NCBI GenBank assembly: GCA_045598105.1
Contig: JAZLLK010000064.1
Span: 1-36,969, forward strand
Origin: UBA1205 sp045598105
GTDB lineage: Bacteria > Bacteroidota > Bacteroidia > Bacteroidales > WCHB1-69
Length of the DNA: 36,969 bases
Reading direction: 5' to 3'
Shown: in pieces, positions 8,301 to 16,482 of the stretch
Layout of the letters: every line of letters begins with the position of its first letter
Numbering within the stretch: position 1 is the first letter of the stretch
Translations under genes and position numbers: made by a program
Notes under the pieces: model-generated
What the model was told of the DNA's origin: nothing
The model's input: the letters and a program-made list of their open reading frames with translations, nothing else
Databases searched by the model: none

Positions 8301-11104
8301 TTATTATTACACATTACTTCATATAGTACAAAGGCATTGTCCATGTATGAGCTCACGTCCACTTTTATGGTATCACCCGGGTAGGCTATGTTTTTATTTA
8401 TTTGTATGTGTATAGCCTGATATGGTGTAAAGGGGTTAGGTTCGGATTGTACTATGAATATGTGGTCGGTTTTTATTTTTTGTCCGTAGGGGTCGGTAGC
8501 AGTCAATATTATTTTATAGTATCCTGCATTCCAGTTGGTTATATTATCTATATTCAATACGGAAGTATCATGCGTGTGTACCGTACCATTGCTTACCTGT
8601 TTTATAGTGTTCCAGTAAGCGGGTTCGTTTTCATTTTTGTAGGCCAGATAGGGAACGGATTTAGTAAAGGTGACGGAATCAATATAATGGGAATAGTTAG
8701 TGGTATTATGGTTATGTAGCAGGTGTTTAGGCATATCCAGCCGGTATATTTCGTAGTGTACGTCGGTATGTTGTGGTATGCCGGCTAAGTTTTTGCAGGT
8801 AAGTGAAAAATAAAGAGGTGCAGTAGTTTTATTAATTATATCCGGCATATCCAGGCATATATTCATGGCTGTTTTGCTCACCATTATAGAGGAATGGCAG
8901 GAGTGGGTTTCACCTGATATATCGGTAATATCAGCGGAAATGATATATTCGTGTGAGGTATAATTTTCGTTGGTATCGCCTTCGGCTACAAAGCGGATAT
9001 AGAATTCTCCGTTTTCATTGGTAAGTATTTCTCCATGGGTTATTTCTTTAGTTTGGGCGGGTACGAACCACCATTTATTATATTTGCCGCTACGGCGGGT
9101 AATATGGTATTTTACCGTAGCGTGGTCCACGGCGTAGCCGGCGTAGGCGGTGCAGGTACCTTTCATTACTATGCTGTCGCCCATGCGAAAATTTTGTTCC
9201 GGAGCTTTTATTTGGCTTTCAAAATGCGGTTTTACATATTCTTCTACTCTAAAATTTTTATAATAGAATTGTTTATTACAGATGAGTTGTAAGGAGTAGT
9301 AGCCGGTGTTTCCTTGTTCGGGAAGGGTAAAGGATCCTGAAAAGCTTCCGTATTCATTGGTGGTACCGTACAGGGTGGATATAAGTTCATTGTTAGTATT
9401 ATATAGGGAAAGAGTACATTTTTCGTTGGCATTTACCTTGCAGGAGGTGTCACAGGTGAGGGAAATGGTTTTGAAGCGGAGGGTTTGACCGGGGCGATAT
9501 ATGGCTTTGTCGGTGTAAATGAAGGCGGAGTGCAGAAGAGTATTTTTTGAGTATGATTCATTATATATGTAGCGGGTATTTTTGGGGAGGGTATCGTGAG
9601 GCATATATACTTTATAGGGAACTTTTCCTTTTTTGCTATTGTATTTTATTTTTCCTTGTTCGTTGGCATGTAGTATTTTATAAGGGGGTATGGTTACCAG
9701 CATAGAGGCTTCGGGTAAGGGTTTGCCTGTTTTACGGTCGTACACCCATAGTTCTATGGTATTATTATGTACCCGTTCGGCATATTGTATATTGGAAGTA
9801 TGTATAGTGGTGTAGCCTATGTGATTCACGTCGGTAGTGTTAAAGGGCAATATGGAATAGTAGAGCAGGTATTTTCCGGGTTTTAGGGCGGGGAACAGGT
9901 CCTCAAATATTTGCCATTGATAGTCATGGGCATTATTACAGCTAGTGCTCCATTGTTTCACAGGGTTTATTTTGTTCAGATAGGTTACTGTTTCCTTTGG
10001 TTGACCGGAGGAATATTTTCGTATATAGGCAGGTATATTGTCATTGTATGGCAGTATGCGAAAGTGTATGCTGTCGCAATTGCGGCAGCGTATTTGTATT
10101 ACATCGTTTTCAAGGGCAGAGAAGCATGTGGGTGTGGTAATATTGCATACAGGCTGTTGAATTTCGCACATATTATTGTAGGCTTCTATGCCGGCATGTG
10201 ATGCGGAGTCAGTTTGAATAGCGTAGTTATACCAATGTACGGCTTGGGTGTAGTTTTGTTCCTGTTTATAATAGTGGCCCAGTTGCAGGCATATAAGTTC
10301 GTAACCTATTGTAGATTGGTAGTTTTGTTCCAGTAGTTGCAGAGCTTGTAAATAGAGGTGATTTTTATGTGGCAGTGTGCTATGTTCATAGCAATATTTC
10401 AGTCGGAGCAGGGCTATGTGTATTTGCATATATGAGGCTTGGTTTATGTATAGCGAAGTCATATTTTGCAGTATTTGCAGTGATAGGTATTGAAACGATA
10501 AGGTGTCAATGACAGGAATGCTATAGGCGGAAAATTCGGCATTGTCAGCAAAACAGGTAGCATGGTTAATAGAAAATTCCTGCATGGGAACAGGCATGTT
10601 ATATATGGTATGGCTATAAAATTCCAGTGCCAAATGTGCCAATATATCATATAGTGTAGGGCAGTAGCGGGCAGGTGTAATTTCGTTTACGCTGAATACT
10701 TTATGCCAGTTTTTGGCCGGTGAATTAAGGAGGGAATCCGGTTGGTACAAGGAGGCCTTATAGTGTGCAATAATGTGTTCTACAAGTGTTTGCACATCCC
10801 ATTGACTAATAGGAAGTTGCGGTTCGGAACTATGGGTGACGGATACTATTTTATATTGGTTAGAGGTGTAGTAGGTGTATAGGAATTGGGCCATATAGCT
10901 ATTCCATATAGCTTTTTCACACGGGGAGGTGGAGGAGGTAATTTCATGCTGTATAAGCAGATATACGGAGTCATAGTAGTTGTCTTGCCATTCCAGATTT
11001 CGCATGGCGGTTTGTTTTTTACATATAGTGCTGTCAGCAGAAATTTGAGCACAAACTAGTCCTATATATAGGAAAAGGAGTGTGAAAAGACCTATTTTCT
11101 TCAT
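5318..11104 (-). CDS. Secreted thioester alpha-2-macroglobulin family protein
   Basis: This 1928-residue protein has a signal peptide (MKKIGLFTLLFLYIGLVCA, cleavage before Q; no proper lipobox). Its regions in order are: an N-terminal helical, TPR-like part (to about residue 320), macroglobulin domains including the MG2 motif YTDKAIYRPGQTLRFK near 530, an acidic linker (about 1124-1153), the alpha-2-macroglobulin core LTKWKLQGIAHT, and the thioester motif YECNEQ with Cys at about 1388, followed by the helical thioester domain and a C-terminal receptor-like domain. Such proteins covalently trap proteases through Cys-Gln thioester chemistry. Bacterial versions act in the periplasm or at the surface and often sit beside penicillin-binding protein 1C; here the neighbour is an LTA-synthase-like enzyme instead. 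A longer frame begins at a TTG (11128), but the ATG at 11104 gives a clean signal peptide. Confidence 0.92.
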   Translation of the reverse strand: MKKIGLFTLLFLYIGLVCAQISADSTICKKQTAMRNLEWQDNYYDSVYLLIQHEITSSTSPCEKAIWNSYMAQFLYTYYTSNQYKIVSVTHSSEPQLPISQWDVQTLVEHIIAHYKASLYQPDSLLNSPAKNWHKVFSVNEITPARYCPTLYDILAHLALEFYSHTIYNMPVPMQEFSINHATCFADNAEFSAYSIPVIDTLSFQYLSLQILQNMTSLYINQASYMQIHIALLRLKYCYEHSTLPHKNHLYLQALQLLEQNYQSTIGYELICLQLGHYYKQEQNYTQAVHWYNYAIQTDSASHAGIEAYNNMCEIQQPVCNITTPTCFSALENDVIQIRCRNCDSIHFRILPYNDNIPAYIRKYSSGQPKETVTYLNKINPVKQWSTSCNNAHDYQWQIFEDLFPALKPGKYLLYYSILPFNTTDVNHIGYTTIHTSNIQYAERVHNNTIELWVYDRKTGKPLPEASMLVTIPPYKILHANEQGKIKYNSKKGKVPYKVYMPHDTLPKNTRYIYNESYSKNTLLHSAFIYTDKAIYRPGQTLRFKTISLTCDTSCKVNANEKCTLSLYNTNNELISTLYGTTNEYGSFSGSFTLPEQGNTGYYSLQLICNKQFYYKNFRVEEYVKPHFESQIKAPEQNFRMGDSIVMKGTCTAYAGYAVDHATVKYHITRRSGKYNKWWFVPAQTKEITHGEILTNENGEFYIRFVAEGDTNENYTSHEYIISADITDISGETHSCHSSIMVSKTAMNICLDMPDIINKTTAPLYFSLTCKNLAGIPQHTDVHYEIYRLDMPKHLLHNHNTTNYSHYIDSVTFTKSVPYLAYKNENEPAYWNTIKQVSNGTVHTHDTSVLNIDNITNWNAGYYKIILTATDPYGQKIKTDHIFIVQSEPNPFTPYQAIHIQINKNIAYPGDTIKVDVSSYMDNAFVLYEVMCNNNIIDCQIVKLNKNHKSFYYVPSSSQIGTWHVCARVSEHNRAYNTEKTVSIQKENRKLMFKYLSFRNMLLPGQKEQWSIQILDSKGIPVQAEILCNMYDASLDAFSNNTFSLNIPQHYDTHNMYWNIRNNYTTSSFINYVSYYNSYTYIPYPHWNINIYAQRHMYNRIMYAKNATATMAAGKNTVTDLVCEDAIEEEAFETSTEKESASIENEENTTEIRSNFEETAFFIPHLHTNEEGIVSFSTLMPESLTKWKLQGIAHTTNGYNGYFEQYVQTQKPLMVIPNYPRFFREGDTIMFTVKIVNLHYEPLSGQVLLELKNAETNESLNHIILHHNNLFYAEKGNSSTAVFTMIIPKQVAMITCTVSANSLNYSDGEQKNIPVLTNRMLVTETLPLYINGHQTKTYTFDKLQQACLNMQSAQNTLTHHRLTFEYTSSPAWYALQSLPYLMEYPYECNEQIFSRLYANAIANKIVNSSPNIKQIIHSWLHTDTNALLSALENNAELKNIALEETPWLLDAKNEKADKQKLAILCQDTKMNANMTKAKNKLENAQNYDGGWSWFKGGKYSSMYITGTIISGLGHLQTMNINPNISHQCIQKAITYMDKYIKEWYDTLLTHNELNRNNLSYTVIHYLYARSYFIHSCPISSAYNISYQYCLNQAKKYGNQLNLYGQTIIALSLYRNNILADAKKIMTSIRSKAQYSDEMGMWWRKEGYGWNWYEAPIERQAIMIEAFETILHDHESVSKMQLWLLKQKQTQHWSTTRSTAEACYALLMQGDNLLTQNGSTLISIGNENIHTDTLQQAQAGTGYFKLTWNQPDITANQATITLQKQGDGSSWGAAYWQYFENMDKITYAKTPLAITKQIYIVNYNNKGEILQPLNDNNTLHVGDKLRVRVVIQSDRDMQYLHLKDMRASALEPVDVLSGYKYQNGLIYYQSTRDASTNFFIEYLPKGTYVFEYTLTAVQKGTFSNGITTIECMYAPEFTSHSNGIRINIE

Positions 11105-11136
11105 AAAAAAACGTTTTAATTTGTACAAAACAATAC

Positions 11137-11170
11137 AATAAGAGGCATAATATTTATTATGCCTCTTATT
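11137..11170 (-). terminator. Terminator after leuS
   Basis: AATAAGAGGCATAA (11137-11150) pairs perfectly over 14 bases with TTATGCCTCTTATT (11157-11170) around a 6-base loop. It lies 8 bases after the leuS stop and just before the macroglobulin gene. The T tract after the stem is weak, so some read-through into the macroglobulin gene is likely; no separate promoter is obvious for that gene. Confidence 0.75.
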
Positions 11171-11177
11171 GACAATA

Positions 11178-13961
11178 TTATAAAACTATATTTACTATTT
11201 TTTTAGGAACTACAATCACTTTTTTAGGTGTTTTACCGTCTATCCATTTTTGGGCGTCAGCCGATGCTAACACAATTTTTTCTATATCGGTAGGGTTCAT
11301 ATTGGCGGGCAGTTCCATCATAAAGCGGGTTTTGCCATTGAATGAAATGGGGTAGGTGAATGTATTTTCCACCAAATATTTTTCTTCCCATGCGGGGAAG
11401 GGGGCATAATTAATGCTATCGGTATGACCCATCAGGTGCCATAACTCTTCGCATATATGAGGAGCAAACGGAGCCATAATAATAGCAAGAGGTTCCAATA
11501 TAGCTTTTTTATTACATTTCATATCCGTCAATTCATTAATACATATCATAAATGCGCTCACGGAGGTATTATATGACAGGTTTTCTATATCGGATTGAAT
11601 TTTTTTAATGGTTTTGTGCAGTGTTTTCCATTCTTGGTTGGTAGGAGTGGTATCTTCTATATGGAAGGTGTATTGGGGATTATTGTGATAAAGTTTCCAA
11701 AATTTATGTATAAAGCGGAACACGCCTTCTATGCCTTTGGTGTCCCAGGGTTTGGATTGTTCTATGGGGCCTAAGAACATTTCATACATTCTTAATGTAT
11801 CGGCGCCATATTTTTCTACCAGGTCGTCGGGATTTTGTACGTTATACATTGATTTGGACATTTTTTCTATTTCATAGCCGCATATATATTTGCCGTCTTC
11901 CAGTATGAATTCGGCGTTAGCAAAATCGGGTTGCCATTTTTTAAATGCCTCTATGTCCAATACGTCATTGTTTACTATATTAATATCCACGTGTATGGGG
12001 TCGGTTTCATAATTTTGTTTCAGGTGGAGTGATACAAAGGTGTGTGTACCTTTAATACGGTACACAAAGTTGGAGCGGCCTTGTATCATACCCTGGTTAA
12101 TAAGTTTTTGGAAAGGTTCATCTTTTACTACCAGGCCCAGGTCGTAAAGGAATTTGTTCCACATTCTGGAGTATAGCAGGTGGCCGGTAGCATGTTCCGA
12201 TCCGCCTATATACAGGTCTACGTTTTGCCAATAGGTGTTGGCTTGTTGGTCTATGTAAGCAGTGTTACAGTGAGGGTTCATATAGCGTAAGTAGTAGGCG
12301 TTGCTGCCGGCAAATCCCGGCATGGTGTTATAATCCAAAGGATATTCTTTATATGTCCAGTTTTTGGCGCGTGCCAAAGGAGGTTCACCTGTTTCGGTAG
12401 GCAGGTATTTGTCCACTTCGGGTAATAATAGCGGCAAGTCTTTTTCGTCTACAGGGCAGGGTATACCGTTTTTGTAATATATGGGGAAGGGTTCACCCCA
12501 GTAGCGTTGGCGACTGAATATGGCATCACGCAGGCGGTAGTTGATTTTGCGGCTGCCTAAATGTTTTTCTTCTATATAGGCCAGCATGGTATTAATGGCT
12601 TCTTTTACCTGCATGCCATTGAGTATGTCGGAATTAATGCAATAGCCTTCTTTGGAATCTTTACTTTGTGTCCAGCTATGGGTATCTTCGGGTTGTTCTC
12701 CGTTAGGAACAACTACTTGTATTATGGGTAAATTAAAATGGCGGGCAAAAGCAAAGTCACGGCTATCGTGAGCGGGTACAGCCATAATGGCACCGGTGCC
12801 GTAGCCGGCTAATACATAATCAGATATCCATATAGGTATGCGGGTATTGGTAATGGGGTTAATGGCATAAGTTCCTGTAAACACTCCACTTACTGTTTTT
12901 ACTTCTGATTGACGTTCTCTTTCGGAACGGTTTTTGGCCCATGTAACATATTTGTCCACTTCGGATTTTTGTTCCGGTGTGGTTATTTCATTTATTAATT
13001 CATGTTCGGGGCAAAGTACCATAAAACTCACGCCGTATATGGTGTCGGGGCGGGTGGTGAATATTTCAAAGGAGCGTTTTCCGTTTTCCAATGGAAAGAA
13101 TACCGATGCACCCTGGCTGCGGCCTATCCAGTTACGTTGTATTTCTTTAATGGAGTCAGACCATTGTAGGGAGTCCAGTCCGTCAAGCAGGCGTTGGGCA
13201 TAGGCAGTAATACGTAAGGACCATTGTTGCATAAGTTTACGTTCTACAGGGTATCCTCCTCTTACCGATACGCCATTCACCACTTCGTCGTTGGCCAGCA
13301 CGGTACCTAATTTAGGGCACCAGTTTACCATGGCGTATGATAGGTAGGCCAATCTATAATTCATCAGTATTTGTTGTTGTTCTTTTTCGTTTTTATTTTT
13401 CCATTCTTCGGCTGTAAAATGCATAGGTTCGGTACAGGCAGCATGAATGTTATCGGTACCGTTAAGGGCAAAAGCCTCTACCAGTTCTTCTATGGGGCGG
13501 GCTTTTTTTGCTTTGTAGCAATAGTAGTGGTTAAAAAGTTGAATAAAAGCCCATTGTGTCCATTTATAATAGGCAGGATCACAAGTACGTACTTCTCTGT
13601 CCCAGTCGAAAGAAAGGCCTAATTTATCTAATTGACCGCGGTAGCGGTTAATATTGGTTTGGGTAGTAATGGCGGGGTGTTGGCCTGTTTGTATGGCATA
13701 TTGTTCTGCCGGAAGTCCATAGGCATCATAGCCCATAGGGTGAAGTACATTGTATCCGCATAATCGTTTGTAGCGGGCATATATATCACCGGCTATGTAG
13801 CCAAGGGGGTGTCCTACATGCAGGCCGGCTCCCGAAGGATAAGGGAACATGCTCAATACATAGTATTTGGGTTTGGTGGAATTGTTAAGGGCGGCATAGG
13901 TTTTGTCGGTTTCCCATTGTGCCTGCCATTTTTTTTCTATTGCTCTAAAATTGTAATCCAT
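11178..13961 (-). CDS. leuS: Leucyl-tRNA synthetase
   Basis: This 927-residue class I synthetase charges tRNA-Leu in the cytoplasm. Its HIGH-type motif is HVGH (48-51), with the usual YPSGAGLHVGHPLGY context. The editing CP1 insertion contains TTRPDTIYGV and GTGAIMAVPAHDSRD. The KMSKS loop is intact at 700-704 (EKMSKSMYN), followed by the helical anticodon-binding domain (APFAPHICEELWH) and a short C-terminal extension ending KKIVNIVL. Length is normal for Bacteroidetes. The ATG at 13961 begins 12 bases after the META-protein stop, so leuS is the last gene of the long co-directional row. No editing or catalytic residue appears to be lost. Confidence 0.98.
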   Translation of the reverse strand: MDYNFRAIEKKWQAQWETDKTYAALNNSTKPKYYVLSMFPYPSGAGLHVGHPLGYIAGDIYARYKRLCGYNVLHPMGYDAYGLPAEQYAIQTGQHPAITTQTNINRYRGQLDKLGLSFDWDREVRTCDPAYYKWTQWAFIQLFNHYYCYKAKKARPIEELVEAFALNGTDNIHAACTEPMHFTAEEWKNKNEKEQQQILMNYRLAYLSYAMVNWCPKLGTVLANDEVVNGVSVRGGYPVERKLMQQWSLRITAYAQRLLDGLDSLQWSDSIKEIQRNWIGRSQGASVFFPLENGKRSFEIFTTRPDTIYGVSFMVLCPEHELINEITTPEQKSEVDKYVTWAKNRSERERQSEVKTVSGVFTGTYAINPITNTRIPIWISDYVLAGYGTGAIMAVPAHDSRDFAFARHFNLPIIQVVVPNGEQPEDTHSWTQSKDSKEGYCINSDILNGMQVKEAINTMLAYIEEKHLGSRKINYRLRDAIFSRQRYWGEPFPIYYKNGIPCPVDEKDLPLLLPEVDKYLPTETGEPPLARAKNWTYKEYPLDYNTMPGFAGSNAYYLRYMNPHCNTAYIDQQANTYWQNVDLYIGGSEHATGHLLYSRMWNKFLYDLGLVVKDEPFQKLINQGMIQGRSNFVYRIKGTHTFVSLHLKQNYETDPIHVDINIVNNDVLDIEAFKKWQPDFANAEFILEDGKYICGYEIEKMSKSMYNVQNPDDLVEKYGADTLRMYEMFLGPIEQSKPWDTKGIEGVFRFIHKFWKLYHNNPQYTFHIEDTTPTNQEWKTLHKTIKKIQSDIENLSYNTSVSAFMICINELTDMKCNKKAILEPLAIIMAPFAPHICEELWHLMGHTDSINYAPFPAWEEKYLVENTFTYPISFNGKTRFMMELPANMNPTDIEKIVLASADAQKWIDGKTPKKVIVVPKKIVNIVL

Positions 13962-13973
13962 GGTGTTTTTTAC

Positions 13974-14411
13974 TTATTGTTTGGGTGAAAAAACAATTAA
14001 TATATGGTTGTTATTGGTAAATACTAATTGATGATTGTCTATTTTCCATTGGGTGGTAAGGCTTAGCAGGCGAAGATATTCACTTTCAATGTCGGCCTGT
14101 TCGTGGCATAGCATTTTAGTGCAGCCCCAAGGGCCAAATGTAATATGATGTCCGCGTACGGTGTAAGTGCCATGCATGCTGTTACATGAGGTGTGTCCGT
14201 TCACTTTGCCGTTGGAAAGGAAATGTATGTATGGCAGTGCAGCTTTGTTACAAGGCAGGGAAATAGTATCCAATTGGGTTACCACCCATGTAATATTGCG
14301 TACCTGCTTAAAACTTGCTTTGTTGGCCTTTGGGGTCATGGAGCAGGATACCAACCCTATTATACTTATAAGGGAGATGAAAAAGATAAAATTATATCGT
14401 TTTGGTTTCAT
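13974..14411 (-). CDS. META-domain (HslJ-like) lipoprotein
   Basis: This is a 145-residue lipoprotein. The signal peptide ends in the lipobox LVSC (Cys 23). The rest is a META domain: a Trp-containing first strand (ITWVVTQLD), then LPYIHFLSNGKVNGHTSCNSMHGTY, GHHITFGPWGCTKMLC and a final hydrophobic strand. HslJ-like proteins are small envelope proteins linked in E. coli to novobiocin resistance and heat shock; the exact activity is unknown. The start overlaps the end of the mgtC-like gene by 20 bases, and its stop is 12 bases before leuS, so translation and transcription are probably coupled in the row. Confidence 0.88.
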   Translation of the reverse strand: MKPKRYNFIFFISLISIIGLVSCSMTPKANKASFKQVRNITWVVTQLDTISLPCNKAALPYIHFLSNGKVNGHTSCNSMHGTYTVRGHHITFGPWGCTKMLCHEQADIESEYLRLLSLTTQWKIDNHQLVFTNNNHILIVFSPKQ

Positions 14412-15099
14412 TATCCTGTTTTATTTTTATAAGATAAGGATGGGTAAATATGTCTTTTTTGAATGCTTGAAACTCTTCTATATGGGCTTGCAGGCAGTTA
14501 ATTTCACATATTAATTCTTTTTCGGGGTTATTCAATGAGTCTTTGGTGTAGCATGATTTAAGCAGCAAGTTAGCATATTGGGCCATGTGCTCCATAAAAT
14601 CCTTTTTAAATAGGGCTACGTGGTTTTCATTTACATAAAAATGGAATATTACGCTATTATTCACATCTTTTTTTTGCATAGCTACTTTACTTATAAACTC
14701 TGCCAGCCAGCGTATGCATAAGTTAGTACACACTATAATACCCGCAGCAATAAAGGATATGGCATATAAATTAAGTCCTACCAGTGAGCCTACAGCAGCA
14801 GAACACCATATAGTGGCAGCCGAATTAAGGCCATGAATATTGAATCCGTCACGCATTATTACGCCGGCTCCCAAAAAACCCACTCCTGCAGCTATTTGCC
14901 CCAATACTCTGGAGGGGTCACCGCTTGTAGTACCCAAGGTGAGTCTGGTGCCAACCCATACATACATAGCAGCACCTATGGCAACTAATGTATTGGTTAC
15001 CAAGCCGGCACTTCTTAACCGCCATTCGCGTTCTATGCCTATTATAAAACCGGTGGCAGCAGCTACAAGCATGTGTATCAAAAAATTTATCGGATCCAT
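14392..15099 (-). CDS. MgtC/SapB family membrane protein
   Basis: This 235-residue protein has an N-terminal MgtC domain of about five helices. Family sequences are plain: LIHMLVAAATGFIIGIEREW, RSAGLVTNTLVAIGAAMYV, GVGFLGAGVIMRDG and GLNSAATIWCSAAVGSL. It ends in a soluble ACT-like regulatory part (from about residue 165). Members affect growth in low magnesium and ATP-synthase or membrane-potential homeostasis; the biochemical activity is still debated. It starts one base after the mreD stop and overlaps the META lipoprotein at its end. No magnesium-sensing leader is visible, unlike mgtC in enterobacteria, which fits its place inside an operon. Confidence 0.92.
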   Translation of the reverse strand: MDPINFLIHMLVAAATGFIIGIEREWRLRSAGLVTNTLVAIGAAMYVWVGTRLTLGTTSGDPSRVLGQIAAGVGFLGAGVIMRDGFNIHGLNSAATIWCSAAVGSLVGLNLYAISFIAAGIIVCTNLCIRWLAEFISKVAMQKKDVNNSVIFHFYVNENHVALFKKDFMEHMAQYANLLLKSCYTKDSLNNPEKELICEINCLQAHIEEFQAFKKDIFTHPYLIKIKQDNETKTI

Positions 15100-15100
15100 A

Positions 15101-15619
15101 TTAATAACGTTTTGATGGTTTATAAAACAACATTTGAGCTATGTATATACATATTATGGTAAATAGGGTATTCACCAGTATTACCCACAATGTGTGTCCA
15201 AAATGTGCCATTGACATGCTGTCAACCATGTAATATATAAAATGATGAATAAAAGTTATACAAAAAGCATATTGTAAATACCATAATCCTTTCATATCAT
15301 GAAATATGGGTTGCAAATGTTCCTCTTTTTTACCATTGTAAGGAATAATGTGTATAATGGCCGGTCGTAAAAAAGCTATTACCAGCATAGACAAGGCATG
15401 AAATCCCAATGCTCCTGTAAAGCAGTCCATAATGAGCCCGGAGGTAAATCCCAGTAGTACCAGCAGCCATTTGGGGGAATTAAAGGGAAGGCACATAATG
15501 AACATAATGTATATCATAGGAGTAACAAACCCGAATAAGGTTATTTTATTCAATAACAACAGCTGTATCAGGTATAATATTATAAATGTAATAGTATGTT
15601 TAAACCATGATTTATTCAT
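15101..15619 (-). CDS. mreD: Rod shape-determining protein MreD
   Basis: This 172-residue inner-membrane protein has about five helices. The start MNKSWFKHTITFIILYLIQL and the core LLGFTSGLIMDCFTGALGFHALSMLVIAFLRP are typical of MreD. Together with MreC it links cytoplasmic MreB to the peptidoglycan elongation enzymes. Its start overlaps the end of mreC by 8 bases, the usual arrangement. Unusually, the next gene is mgtC-like rather than the elongation transpeptidase (mrdA) and rodA. Confidence 0.93.
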   Translation of the reverse strand: MNKSWFKHTITFIILYLIQLLLLNKITLFGFVTPMIYIMFIMCLPFNSPKWLLVLLGFTSGLIMDCFTGALGFHALSMLVIAFLRPAIIHIIPYNGKKEEHLQPIFHDMKGLWYLQYAFCITFIHHFIYYMVDSMSMAHFGHTLWVILVNTLFTIICIYIAQMLFYKPSKRY

Positions 15620-16457
15620 TGCTATCCCTTTCCATCATATCTTTAATTTCGTCATTAAAATTGTTTTTTATGACATATACATGGTTTATTCTGTCAAAAT
15701 CAGTAAGCAAACGCACCTGTAAGGTGTAGTAACCACCTATAGCATTATTACTTAAGCCTCCCGATATTACACCTATGGGGTAATTGGTAGGAAATAGTAA
15801 GGAATATTGGGTAACTATGGTGTCACCTATTTTTATGTCTTCTATATTGGTAATGTTGCCCAATTGGGCAAATTTATGGTTTTTACCGTCCCAACTGAGA
15901 ACCCCTGTGTTGCCGGTGCGTCCGGTTTTGGCCGAAATACTGAATTTGGAATTCAATAACGATATGGCTATGGAAAAATTAGGAGACACATCTTTAATTA
16001 TGCCCACTATACCTGAAGGTGATATTACGCCCATGTCGGCAGTAATACCGGAACGGCTACCCTTATTAAGTATCATTATATTGTTTTGCCTGTTAATGGA
16101 ATTTTCCAATACTTGTGCCGAATAATAGGTAAATAGAACAGAATCATTATCAACAATGGTAGTAATGCTGTCAATACCGGTAACAGCGGTAACGGTATTC
16201 ATGTGCTGATTGGCCAACTTATTAAGCAAGTATTTATTTTGCTCTATAAGTAAAGTATTGGTATAGGATAAATGCAGGTAGTCACTTATTTTTGATTGCA
16301 ATGTAAACAAAGGCCCCCCTATTTCTTTACTGAAGGCATTTATAGCCCATTGCTTGTATGCACTGCTGTTATATATGAAGAAAATACATATACCGCCAAG
16401 CAGTACAAACAAAAATATATGAACCGTTTTAATTAAAAATACAATTATATTTCGCAT
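15612..16457 (-). CDS. mreC: Rod shape-determining protein MreC
   Basis: This 281-residue protein has one N-terminal membrane helix (about 7-30), a coiled-coil stretch (about 65-85) and the periplasmic beta-barrel MreC domain with SRSGITADMGVISPSGIVGIIKDV and GDTIVTQYSLLFPTNYPIGVISG. It scaffolds the rod elongation complex in the periplasm. mreB is not adjacent; the upstream gene encodes a secreted repeat protein. A TACCTTTG box ends only six bases before the ATG, which could give a leaderless transcript. The rest of the row can also be read from the purA promoter. Confidence 0.95.
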   Translation of the reverse strand: MRNIIVFLIKTVHIFLFVLLGGICIFFIYNSSAYKQWAINAFSKEIGGPLFTLQSKISDYLHLSYTNTLLIEQNKYLLNKLANQHMNTVTAVTGIDSITTIVDNDSVLFTYYSAQVLENSINRQNNIMILNKGSRSGITADMGVISPSGIVGIIKDVSPNFSIAISLLNSKFSISAKTGRTGNTGVLSWDGKNHKFAQLGNITNIEDIKIGDTIVTQYSLLFPTNYPIGVISGGLSNNAIGGYYTLQVRLLTDFDRINHVYVIKNNFNDEIKDMMERDSNE

Positions 16458-16462
16458 ATGTG

Positions 16463-16470
16463 CAAAGGTA
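16463..16470 (-). promoter_or_regulatory. Possible internal -7 box, TACCTTTG, directly before mreC
   Basis: A perfect TAnnTTTG match lies in the short gap before mreC. Transcription would begin at or within a base or two of the mreC ATG. No -33 box is clear because that region is the end of the preceding gene. Confidence 0.3.
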
Positions 16471-16482
16471 CAATTTTTTTAC

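Noticed and set aside
7515..9488. Series of plus-strand open frames opposite the macroglobulin gene
   Set aside because: They are low-complexity shadows of the long minus-strand gene, with no family resemblance or promoter.
11105..11128. TTG start eight codons upstream of the macroglobulin ATG
   Set aside because: The ATG gives a clean signal peptide; the added residues would put more charge ahead of it.
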